From contig JAHHTM010000113.1 in NCBI GenBank assembly GCA_020024675.1, forward strand, positions 1-5,275: a DNA stretch of 5,275 nt. The letters are read 5' to 3'. A program made the translations under genes and the position numbers. The stretch comes from Muricomes sp. (GTDB taxonomy: Bacteria; Bacillota; Clostridia; Lachnospirales; Lachnospiraceae). Below the pieces are notes generated by a model, which did no database searches, was not told where the DNA came from, and saw only the letters and a program-made list of their open reading frames with translations. This document shows positions 1-4,703 of this stretch, one piece after another (within the stretch, counting starts at the first letter, position 1; each line of letters starts with the position of its first letter).

Positions 1-1
1 A

Positions 2-247
2 GTTAAAGGTGACAGTATGATCAATGCCGGTATTTTTGATGGAGATATGGTCCTCGTAGAACAGATGTCAGTTGCATCTAACGGTGAAATCGTCGTAGCT
101 CTTGTTGATGAGGGTGCTACAGTTAAGAGATTTTATAAAGAAGATGGACTTTATCGTTTACAACCGGAAAACGATTTTATGGACCCTATTATTGTTACAG
201 ATGTTTCTATTTTAGGTAAAGTTATAGGTGTATTTAGATTTTTATAA
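2..247 (+). CDS. lexA: LexA repressor, C-terminal peptidase domain (5' end outside window)
   Basis: LexA represses the SOS regulon and inactivates itself by self-cleavage when RecA filaments form on damaged DNA. Only the last 81 residues are visible; the winged-helix DNA-binding domain and the cleavage site lie left of the window. The visible part begins with VKGDSM, the S24-family motif holding the nucleophilic serine (codon 14-16). The general-base lysine follows in ATVKRF (codon 125-127). The closing segment, with LQPEN and a final GKVIGVFRFL strand, is typical of LexA; phage repressors and UmuD share the fold but match this tail less well. Codon 17-19 (ATG) is an internal methionine straight after the catalytic Ser, so it is not the start. 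The gene runs convergent to the ribosome-assembly operon on the other strand and ends just before a strong terminator hairpin. Both catalytic residues are intact, so I expect a functional LexA. Confidence 0.93.
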   Translation, partial: VKGDSMINAGIFDGDMVLVEQMSVASNGEIVVALVDEGATVKRFYKEDGLYRLQPENDFMDPIIVTDVSILGKVIGVFRFL

Positions 248-252
248 ATTTA

Positions 253-294
253 AAGAGGAGCACTGTTTATGAACAATGCTCCTCTTATTTTTTT
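253..294. terminator. Intrinsic terminator at the lexA / rsfS convergent junction, probably bidirectional
   Basis: Arms AAGAGGAGCA (253-262) and TGCTCCTCTT (277-286) pair perfectly over 10 bp. After one mismatch the stem continues with TGTT/AACA around a TATG loop. On the + strand a run of seven T (288-294) follows, giving a strong terminator for lexA. On the minus strand the hairpin lies just after the rsfS stop and is followed by the weaker tract TTTAAATTTAT, so it may also end the obgE-rsfS operon. Confidence 0.9.
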
Positions 295-655
295 AATTAT
301 TTTCAAGCAAAGATTCCGGTTCTATAGTTTTACCATCTCTCCAGATTCTTTCAAGATCATAGAAAAGTCTATTTTCTTTGTCGAAAACATGAACGATAAT
401 ATCGCCATAATCGAGAAGAACCCAGTTTCCTGAATTATATCCTTCTCTTTGTTTTAACTCAAATCCTGCTTTCCCAAGATTTTCATCTACATTATCAACA
501 AGTGCTCTTACCTGACTTTCACTGTTACCATTAGCAATGATAAAATAATCAGCAAGAACAGATACGCTAGAAATATCAATAACTTTGATATCTACACCTT
601 TTTTATCATCTAAAGCTTCATATGCAAGCTGTGCCATTTTTTTTGCCTGATCCAT
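293..655 (-). CDS. rsfS: Ribosomal silencing factor RsfS (YqeL / Iojap family)
   Basis: RsfS binds ribosomal protein L14 (uL14) on the 50S subunit and blocks joining of the 30S subunit, which lowers translation when nutrients are scarce. The 120-residue product has the usual family length and spans the whole Iojap domain: ADYFIIANGNS at residues 35-45, a QVRALVD helix, then the core GNWVLLDYGDIIVHVF at 76-91 and RLFYDLERIW at 96-105. The ATG at 655 is preceded by AGGAGAG (671-665) with a 9-base spacer; that site lies inside the 3' end of yqeK, and only three bases separate the yqeK stop from this ATG, so coupled translation is likely. It is the last gene of the obgE-yhbY-nadD-yqeK-rsfS series. 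Its TAA stop (295-293) lies within the T-run of the lexA terminator. Nothing appears truncated or unusual. Confidence 0.96.
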   Translation of the reverse strand: MDQAKKMAQLAYEALDDKKGVDIKVIDISSVSVLADYFIIANGNSESQVRALVDNVDENLGKAGFELKQREGYNSGNWVLLDYGDIIVHVFDKENRLFYDLERIWRDGKTIEPESLLENN

Positions 656-658
656 GTA

Positions 659-1237
659 TTACTTCTCTCCTATCTGTTTTTTGTAATATTCGTATGTTTT
701 GATCGTTAAAGTGTCAATGGGACGATTTGTTCCTTCCAGGAAAGAAATCGTTGATCCTGCGCATATATAAACTGCTTCATCAATATTAGTAAATGCAGCA
801 ACTCGTACTTTAGGTAATGCAGGAATCATTTTTCTCTTTGGTTCAATGTAATCTGCAATGTAAATAATCTTTTCAAGCATGGTCATTGCTTCTCTTCCAG
901 TTGTATGATATCTGATTGCATCAAGAATTTCTGGTGATTTCACTTTATATTTGTGTTCAGCAAGGTATGCACCAAGTTTTGCGTGAATAAGTGCAGGCAT
1001 TTCAAGTTCAGACTCTGTAAGTTTAATGTTATATTCTTTACAGAGTTTCATTTGATCTTTAGCAGAACAATGCTTTCCACAATCATGTAAAAGACCTGCA
1101 TACATAGCCTGCTCAATATCTACGTCATATTTCATCGCAAGCGCAGCTGCAGTATACATTACACCTATTGTATGCTCAAAGCGTTCTGGCTTTAAAATCT
1201 TTTGAAGTTTTTTAGAGATGTCTTTCATATCTTCCAT
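659..1237 (-). CDS. yqeK: YqeK-type HD-domain diadenosine tetraphosphate (Ap4A) hydrolase
   Basis: YqeK-family HD proteins split Ap4A symmetrically into two ADP, clearing a nucleotide that builds up under stress. With the start at 1237 the product has 192 residues, normal for the family. The metal-binding set is complete: His22 in FEHTIG, His51-Asp52 in LLHDCGKH, His56, His85 in IHAKLGA, His111 in RYHTTGR and Asp129 in YIADYIEP. The start at 1237 is chosen because GAGGAAA (1250-1244) lies 6 bases upstream and residues MEDMKDIS lead directly into the first helix of the domain. An in-frame ATG at 1273 would add 12 residues, but it lies inside nadD with no clear ribosome binding site. The nadD stop and this ATG are one base apart (TAAcATG), which suggests coupling. 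The biochemical role comes from characterised homologues of the same HD family; the specific substrate is inferred here. Confidence 0.93.
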   Translation of the reverse strand: MEDMKDISKKLQKILKPERFEHTIGVMYTAAALAMKYDVDIEQAMYAGLLHDCGKHCSAKDQMKLCKEYNIKLTESELEMPALIHAKLGAYLAEHKYKVKSPEILDAIRYHTTGREAMTMLEKIIYIADYIEPKRKMIPALPKVRVAAFTNIDEAVYICAGSTISFLEGTNRPIDTLTIKTYEYYKKQIGEK

Positions 1238-1238
1238 G

Positions 1239-1847
1239 TTAAGTTTCCTCATAATAAAGCTTATTGTTATCAATATACTGTACTACAGAATCTGGCACCA
1301 TATATCGAACACTTTGGTTGTTCATAATCCGGTTTCTAATCGTAGTGGATGAAATTTCGATTAAAGGTGCACGCAAAAGACATATTTTTGCATCGTATAG
1401 ATCTGTCAGATATTCAATCTGTTTTTCCATTTCTTTTGCATCTTTATCATCTCGCATTGCTGCTAGAATTGTACACGAAGGGAAGATTTCCCGAAAATGC
1501 ATCCATGTTTCAATCGAAAAAAGGGAATCTGCACCAAGTATAAAATAAAATTCGTGTTGTGGATAAAGTTCTCTTAATTCATATAATGTCTGATATGTGT
1601 AATGTACACCACCTATGGCTTCATGAAGAGATAATTTAAAGTAAGGTGTATCCCAAATAGCTGATTTGACCATAGCTGCCCTGTGTTCAAAACTTGTTCC
1701 TATACTCTTTGTCTCTTTATGAGGAGGTGTTCCATTTGGTAGAAACCATACTTCATCAAGGTTGTACTGCTCATAAGCAAATTCTCCTAAAAGCAGATGA
1801 CCAATGTGAACCGGGTCAAACGTGCCTCCCATGATACCAATCTTCAT
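1239..1847 (-). CDS. nadD: Nicotinate-nucleotide adenylyltransferase NadD
   Basis: NadD joins nicotinate mononucleotide and ATP to give deamido-NAD and pyrophosphate in the cytoplasm, a step shared by the de novo and salvage routes to NAD. From the ATG at 1847 the product has 202 residues, as expected. The nucleotidyltransferase motif GGTFDPVHIGH spans residues 7-17, with the HxGH histidines at 14 and 17. FLPNGTPPHK follows at 35-44, GADS at 105-108, and the second ATP-binding motif ISSTTIR at 165-171. An in-frame ATG at 1910 would add a basic 21-residue extension overlapping yhbY; it is rejected because the Rossmann fold starts at MKIGIMGG and AGGAG (1859-1855) sits 7 bases before 1847. The yhbY stop (1860-1858) overlaps this binding site. 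The order yhbY-nadD-yqeK-rsfS is widely conserved in Firmicutes. Confidence 0.97.
   Translation of the reverse strand: MKIGIMGGTFDPVHIGHLLLGEFAYEQYNLDEVWFLPNGTPPHKETKSIGTSFEHRAAMVKSAIWDTPYFKLSLHEAIGGVHYTYQTLYELRELYPQHEFYFILGADSLFSIETWMHFREIFPSCTILAAMRDDKDAKEMEKQIEYLTDLYDAKICLLRAPLIEISSTTIRNRIMNNQSVRYMVPDSVVQYIDNNKLYYEET
1244..1250 (-). promoter_or_regulatory. Ribosome binding site that fixes the yqeK start
   Basis: GAGGAAA on the minus strand, 6 bases before the ATG at 1237 and lying within the last codons of nadD. It decides in favour of the 192-residue YqeK over the 204-residue in-frame extension. Confidence 0.7.
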
Positions 1848-1854
1848 AATAGAT

Positions 1855-1859
1855 CTCCT
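1855..1859 (-). promoter_or_regulatory. nadD ribosome binding site overlapping the yhbY stop codon
   Basis: The minus strand reads TAGGAGATCTATTATG. The first three bases are the yhbY TAG stop (1860-1858), AGGAG is the nadD ribosome binding site, and ATG at 1847 is the nadD start. A ribosome ending on yhbY therefore sits on the nadD site, the expected layout for translational coupling. Confidence 0.75.
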
Positions 1860-2148
1860 ATGGAAGTATGATTTTCTTTTTATCTTTTTTCCCTTCTTTA
1901 TAAAGGACAATCTTCTTACCGATTACTTGAACAACCTGAGATTTTGTACGTTCTGCAATTGTTTCAGCAAGCTGTCTTGGATCATCAAGGCAGTTTTGAA
2001 GAACACTGATTTTTACAAGTTCGCGTGCATCTAATGCTTCAGATATTGCAGCTGTAAGCCCCGGTGTCATGCTGGATTTTCCAATTTGGAAAATAGGATC
2101 CATTGTCATGGCAAGACTTTTTAAATATGCTCTTTGTTTTGTAGTCAT
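1858..2148 (-). CDS. yhbY: YhbY/YqeI-family RNA-binding protein (single CRM domain)
   Basis: A 96-residue protein consisting of one CRM domain, an IF3-C-like RNA-binding fold that associates with pre-50S particles in bacteria. Recognisable elements are the N-terminal helix TTKQRAYLKSLA (residues 2-13), the loop region QIGKSSMTPGLT (21-32), the helix AAISEALDARELVKISVL (33-50) and the C-terminal strand QVIGKKIVLYK (74-84), followed by a lysine-rich tail. The RNA-contacting loop, usually written GxxG, reads GKSS at 23-26 and so lacks the final glycine. AGGAG (2160-2156) lies 7 bases before the ATG. It starts 24 bases after the obgE stop, and its own stop is embedded in the nadD ribosome binding site. 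A 50S-assembly role is inferred from the family and from the obgE, rplU and rpmA neighbours. Confidence 0.93.
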   Translation of the reverse strand: MTTKQRAYLKSLAMTMDPIFQIGKSSMTPGLTAAISEALDARELVKISVLQNCLDDPRQLAETIAERTKSQVVQVIGKKIVLYKEGKKDKKKIILP

Positions 2149-2172
2149 TTTTAATCTCCTGTATTTTCGTAT

Positions 2173-3456
2173 TTATTTATAGTAATCAAACTGAAGACTA
2201 TACATACGTACTGTATCGCCTTCTTCAATTCCTTCTGCTTCTAACCTTTCGAGAATTCCACTGTCTTTTAAGAACTTCTGGAAGAATGCAAAACCTTTTT
2301 CAGAATCAAGATTTGTATATCCAAGCATTTTTTCGATTTTAGGCCCTTCAACAACAAACACATCATCTTCTTTTTCAACTGTATATGGAAGATCTTCGTA
2401 GATCAACTCATCCTCTGGGAAAAATTCCTGTTCAAAAACAAGAGGTTTCGAATCCATCTTTTCAAGCTCAGCACTTACATAATAAAGTAACTCTTTTAAA
2501 CCTTTTCCTGTGACACCGGAAATAGGAAATACTTTAATTCCCTGAGGTTCAAATTCTACTTTTAATCTTTCGACAGGATCTTCATCTTCACTATAAATCA
2601 GATCTGTTTTATTTGCGGCAATCACCTGTGGACGTGATGCAATTTCAGAATTGTATGCTTCAAGTTCAGCATTAATTTTGTGAATATCTTCAACAGGATC
2701 TCGTCCTTCTGTACCAGCTGCATCTACAACATGGATCATCATCTTTGTACGTTCAATGTGTCTTAAAAATTCATGACCAAGTCCGATACCCTCTGATGCT
2801 CCTTCGATAAGTCCTGGGATATCAGCCATGACAAATCCTTTTGCACCATCAAGATCAACTACACCAAGATTTGGGTTTAAAGTTGTAAAATGATAATTTG
2901 CAATCTTTGGATCCGCATTTGTAACTCTGGAAAGAAGTGTAGATTTTCCAACATTTGGGAATCCTACAAGACCAACATCAGCAATTACTTTTAATTCAAG
3001 ATTAACTTCCAGTTCCATAGCTACTTGTCCTGGCTGGGCATATTTTGGAACCTGCATAGTGGATGTAGCAAAATGCATATTTCCAAGTCCGCCTTTTCCG
3101 CCTTTTAATACGATTTGACGTTTATTATCACCGGACATATCAGCTATAACTTTTCCAGTTTTGGATTCTTTAATAACAGTTCCTTCTGGAACGCGCAAAA
3201 CAAGGTCTTTACCATCTTTTCCATGGCAACGACGTTTTCCACCCTGTTCTCCATCTCCAGCGGCGTATTTTCTTTTGTGACGGTAATCTACAAGAGTGTT
3301 TAACCCTTTATCTACTTCAAAAATAAGGTCTCCACCTTTTCCACCATCACCACCATCTGGACCACCATTTGGAACATATAGCTCACGACGGAAACTACAG
3401 TGGCCATCACCACCTCGTCCGGATCTTATAAATATTTTGGCTCTATCTGCAAACAT
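2173..3456 (-). CDS. obgE: Obg/CgtA-family GTPase, 50S assembly
   Basis: Obg is an essential GTPase that binds the 50S subunit late in assembly and responds to GTP and (p)ppGpp. The 427-residue product has all three domains of the Gram-positive form. The glycine-rich Obg fold (about 1-158) includes GGPDGGDGGKGGD at 31-43 and KGGKGGLGN at 118-126. The G domain has G1 GFPNVGKS (165-172), the G2 threonines at 191-192, G3 DIPG (212-215), G4 NKTD (282-285) and a G5-like ISGVTG (312-317). The C-terminal OCT domain, about 350-427, contains VVEGPKIEKML and ends in LQFDYYK. The ATG at 3456 follows AAGGA (3469-3465) by 8 bases. It has its own extended -10 promoter upstream and heads a five-gene run ending with rsfS. 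All motifs are intact. Confidence 0.98.
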   Translation of the reverse strand: MFADRAKIFIRSGRGGDGHCSFRRELYVPNGGPDGGDGGKGGDLIFEVDKGLNTLVDYRHKRKYAAGDGEQGGKRRCHGKDGKDLVLRVPEGTVIKESKTGKVIADMSGDNKRQIVLKGGKGGLGNMHFATSTMQVPKYAQPGQVAMELEVNLELKVIADVGLVGFPNVGKSTLLSRVTNADPKIANYHFTTLNPNLGVVDLDGAKGFVMADIPGLIEGASEGIGLGHEFLRHIERTKMMIHVVDAAGTEGRDPVEDIHKINAELEAYNSEIASRPQVIAANKTDLIYSEDEDPVERLKVEFEPQGIKVFPISGVTGKGLKELLYYVSAELEKMDSKPLVFEQEFFPEDELIYEDLPYTVEKEDDVFVVEGPKIEKMLGYTNLDSEKGFAFFQKFLKDSGILERLEAEGIEEGDTVRMYSLQFDYYK

Positions 3457-3502
3457 AATTCGTATCCTTTTCTTTTAATAATTTATAATTTACACGCTAC
3501 AT

Positions 3503-3511
3503 ATTATATCA
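3503..3511 (-). promoter_or_regulatory. Extended -10 promoter of the obgE operon
   Basis: The minus strand reads TGATATAAT, a consensus TATAAT (3508-3503) with the TGn extension (3511-3509). No good -35 hexamer lies 16-18 bases upstream, so recognition probably depends on the extended -10. Transcription would begin near 3496, giving a leader of roughly 40 bases before obgE. The site lies between the rpmA terminator and obgE, where a promoter is needed. Confidence 0.65.
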
Positions 3512-3553
3512 CAATAGTATTATTTTTACTATGAAAAATCAATGATAAACTTA

Positions 3554-3591
3554 GATAAAGAAAGCCTCAGACACAATTCCGGTCTGAGGCT
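3554..3591 (-). terminator. Intrinsic terminator of the rplU-prp-rpmA operon
   Basis: AGCCTCAGAC (3563-3572) and GTCTGAGGCT (3582-3591) form a perfect 10-bp stem with a 9-base loop. On the minus strand it is followed by TTTCTTTAT (3562-3554). It begins 19 bases after the rpmA stop and separates that operon from obgE. The + strand side has no T-run, so it works in one direction only. Confidence 0.9.
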
Positions 3592-3610
3592 AACATGTGC
3601 TTTTATACGC

Positions 3611-3895
3611 TTATTCAGCTACTGGATAGATAGAAACCTGTTTCTTATCTCTGCCTTTTCTTTCGAATCTGACAATACCGTCTGTTAAAGCAAACAGTGT
3701 GTCGTCACCGCCACGTCCTACATTAAGACCTGGATGGATTTTTGTTCCACGCTGTTTGTAAAGGATGTTACCAGCTTTTACAAACTGACCGACAGCTCTC
3801 TTAGCGCCTAATCTCTTAGACTCTGAGTCACGTCCGTTCTTTGTAGAACCAACTCCCTTTTTATGTGCAAAAAATTGAAGGTTCAAATTCATCAT
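3611..3895 (-). CDS. rpmA: Ribosomal protein L27 (bL27), precursor with cleavable N-terminal extension
   Basis: L27 is a 50S protein whose N-terminus reaches the peptidyl-transferase centre. The 94-residue product shows the full family signature: AHKKGVGSTKNGRDS (residues 10-24), KRLGAKR, then RGTKIHPGLNVGRGGDDTLF (49-68) and FERKGRDKK. Before the conserved AHKKG lies a nine-residue extension, MMNLNLQFF, matching the Firmicutes precursor in which Prp cuts after the second Phe (between F9 and A10 here) to expose the functional N-terminus. AGGAGGTG (3911-3904) lies 8 bases before the first ATG at 3895. A second ATG follows at 3892 with a longer spacing, so it is less likely, and the mature protein would be the same. 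It is the last gene of the rplU-prp-rpmA operon and is followed by a terminator. Confidence 0.98.
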   Translation of the reverse strand: MMNLNLQFFAHKKGVGSTKNGRDSESKRLGAKRAVGQFVKAGNILYKQRGTKIHPGLNVGRGGDDTLFALTDGIVRFERKGRDKKQVSIYPVAE

Positions 3896-3900
3896 GGTTA

Positions 3901-4239
3901 TTACACCTCCTCGAAGATAATATCAATGTATGGTTCATATTCACTGTTATTTTCTATATCTTGGAGTCCAAGTATCATAGTGTCTAACAGTAATCTGGCA
4001 TCATGTCCCGGATGCTTAGTAAATCGAAAACTGATAAAAGGACTGTCTTCTGAATCGTCAGATGATACAGTAAATTTATCTTCAGTGAATCTTTCTACGG
4101 CATTGATCGTGTTGATCATAAGAACAGATGCTGCAGCACAAACAATATCTGAACCCGAATCGGCATATCCTGCATGATCTTCTGCAGCGAAACCAATTCG
4201 TTCGTGCTGCCCATTTTCGTAAATGGTTACCTTAATCAT
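3901..4239 (-). CDS. prp: Ribosomal-processing cysteine protease Prp (YsxB family)
   Basis: Prp removes the N-terminal extension of L27, a step shown to be essential in Staphylococcus aureus. The 112-residue product carries the catalytic pair in DHAGYADSGSDIVCAAAS (residues 21-38): His22 and Cys34, with Asp31 close by. These positions match the characterised S. aureus enzyme as I recall it. The central stretch FTVSSDDSEDSPFISFRF is acidic and variable, as usual. It lies between rplU and rpmA, the standard place, and its substrate motif LNLQFF-AHKKG is visible in the next gene, so enzyme and substrate are both present. The rplU stop is 12 bases upstream. The ribosome binding site is modest (GGTGATG just before the ATG at 4239), weaker than those of rplU and rpmA, consistent with an enzyme needed in smaller amounts than its ribosomal neighbours. 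Confidence 0.96.
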   Translation of the reverse strand: MIKVTIYENGQHERIGFAAEDHAGYADSGSDIVCAAASVLMINTINAVERFTEDKFTVSSDDSEDSPFISFRFTKHPGHDARLLLDTMILGLQDIENNSEYEPYIDIIFEEV

Positions 4240-4251
4240 TACATCACCAAA

Positions 4252-4560
4252 TTAAGCATTGATCTTGTCAATCTTAACTGCAGTATACTGCTGTCTGTGA
4301 CCGTTTTTGTTATGGTATCCAGTTTTTCTCTTATACTTGTAAACGACAACTTTTTTACCTTTTCCATCACCAAGAACAGAAGCTGTAACTGTTGCACCTT
4401 CAACTGTTGGGTTACCAACAACAAGTTTGTCATTGTTTACTGCAAGTACCTGGTCAAATGTATAAGTCTCCCCAGCATTTACACCAAGTTTTTCTACTTT
4501 AATGATATCGCCTTCGGCTACTTTGTACTGTTTACCACCTGTTGCTATAATTGCGTACAT
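4252..4560 (-). CDS. rplU: Ribosomal protein L21 (bL21)
   Basis: L21 is an early-assembly 50S protein that binds 23S rRNA and contacts L20. The product has 102 residues from the ATG at 4560, the usual length. It opens with the invariant MYAIIATGGKQYKV, followed by VAEGDIIKVEKL, and the C-terminal signature YKRKTGYHNKNGHRQ (residues 76-90) carries the rRNA-binding basic cluster. A longer in-frame reading from a TTG at 4590 would add ten residues, MASNDNRRCH, but it translates the ribosome binding site itself (AGGAGG, 4572-4567) and is rejected. It is the first gene of rplU-prp-rpmA, driven by the promoter at 4651-4680 through a leader of about 84 bases. The order L21-Prp-L27 is characteristic of Firmicutes. 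Confidence 0.98.
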   Translation of the reverse strand: MYAIIATGGKQYKVAEGDIIKVEKLGVNAGETYTFDQVLAVNNDKLVVGNPTVEGATVTASVLGDGKGKKVVVYKYKRKTGYHNKNGHRQQYTAVKIDKINA

Positions 4561-4644
4561 ATGGCACCTCCTATTATCATTACTCGCCAATTACGGCGTC
4601 TACTATATGAAAGCAGAACTTTAAAACCTCATTGTGCGGCATAC
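4561..4644 (-). ncRNA. Putative L21 leader RNA (5' UTR of rplU operon)
   Basis: About 84 bases lie between the predicted transcription start and the rplU ATG, longer than a ribosome binding site requires. They contain the block CCGCACAA (4639-4632), a short AAAG/CTTT hairpin (4622-4610) and a CGCC-GGCG hairpin with a six-base loop (4598-4585), then AGGAGGTG before the ATG. Firmicutes carry a conserved L21 leader ahead of rplU, thought to mediate autoregulation; the CCGCACA block and the hairpin before the ribosome binding site agree with my memory of it. Identity is inferred from position and these elements, not from a covariance search. The exact 5' end is approximate. Confidence 0.55.
4566..4572 (-). 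promoter_or_regulatory. Ribosome binding site that fixes the rplU start
   Basis: AGGAGGT on the minus strand, a near-perfect anti-16S match about 6 bases before the ATG at 4560. It excludes the longer in-frame reading that begins inside the leader. Confidence 0.85.
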
Positions 4645-4650
4645 CATTAT

Positions 4651-4680
4651 AATATAGCACCTACTTTTCAAAAATGTCAA
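4651..4680 (-). promoter_or_regulatory. Sigma-A-type promoter of rplU-prp-rpmA
   Basis: A perfect TTGACA -35 box (4680-4675) is followed after 18 bases by TATATT (4656-4651), which has a TGn extension (TGC, 4659-4657). A second TATAAT overlaps just downstream but sits 23 bases from the -35 box, so it is the poorer partner. Transcription would begin near 4644. The -35 box lies only 23 bases past the stop of the CBS-domain gene. Confidence 0.8.
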
Positions 4681-4693
4681 TAGTTTTTTGAAA
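4666..4693. repeat. 9-bp inverted repeat bracketing the rplU -35 box
   Basis: TTTCAAAAA (4666-4674) and TTTTTGAAA (4685-4693) are perfect reverse complements separated by 10 bases. The spacer holds the TTGACA -35 box (minus strand). No T-run follows it on the minus strand, so it is a poor terminator for the upstream gene. It could be a protein-binding site, or chance in A/T-rich DNA. Confidence 0.5.
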
Positions 4694-4703
4694 GATTTTT
4701 AAA

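Noticed and set aside
1238..1273. A 12-residue N-terminal extension of YqeK
   Set aside because: No ribosome binding site precedes 1273, the sequence overlaps nadD, and GAGGAAA points to the ATG at 1237.
1264..1548. Two overlapping + strand open frames (1264-1548 and 1349-1543)
   Set aside because: Both are antisense to nadD, whose motifs are intact, and neither has a ribosome binding site or a recognisable sequence.
1848..1910. A 21-residue basic N-terminal extension of NadD
   Set aside because: It precedes the universally conserved start of the Rossmann fold, overlaps yhbY, and a good ribosome binding site marks 1847 instead.
1822..2034. A 70-residue Phe-rich open frame on the + strand
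   Set aside because: It is antisense to the nadD start and yhbY; its composition is an antisense artefact of the Lys-rich YhbY tail.
3115..3478. Two + strand frames, one with many Pro and Ser
   Set aside because: They are antisense to the glycine-rich Obg fold; Gly codons read in reverse give Pro and Ser.
3863..4177. A 104-residue open frame on the + strand
   Set aside because: It is fully antisense to prp and the 5' end of rpmA, both unmistakable genes, and shows no family signature.
4239..4433. A 64-residue minus-strand frame inside rplU
   Set aside because: It is a second frame inside the well-supported L21 gene, with a Leu-rich repetitive sequence and no ribosome binding site.
4174..4683. 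A 169-residue open frame on the + strand, rich in hydrophobic residues, Cys and Phe
   Set aside because: It is antisense to rplU, the start of prp and the rplU promoter. It has no ribosome binding site and no recognisable domain; the hydrophobic look is what antisense frames of Lys/Glu-rich ribosomal genes give.
4675..4703. A possible terminator after the CBS-domain gene
   Set aside because: The only stem here is the A/T-only-like repeat around the -35 box, with no T-run after it on the minus strand. I see no intrinsic terminator, so read-through into rplU is possible.
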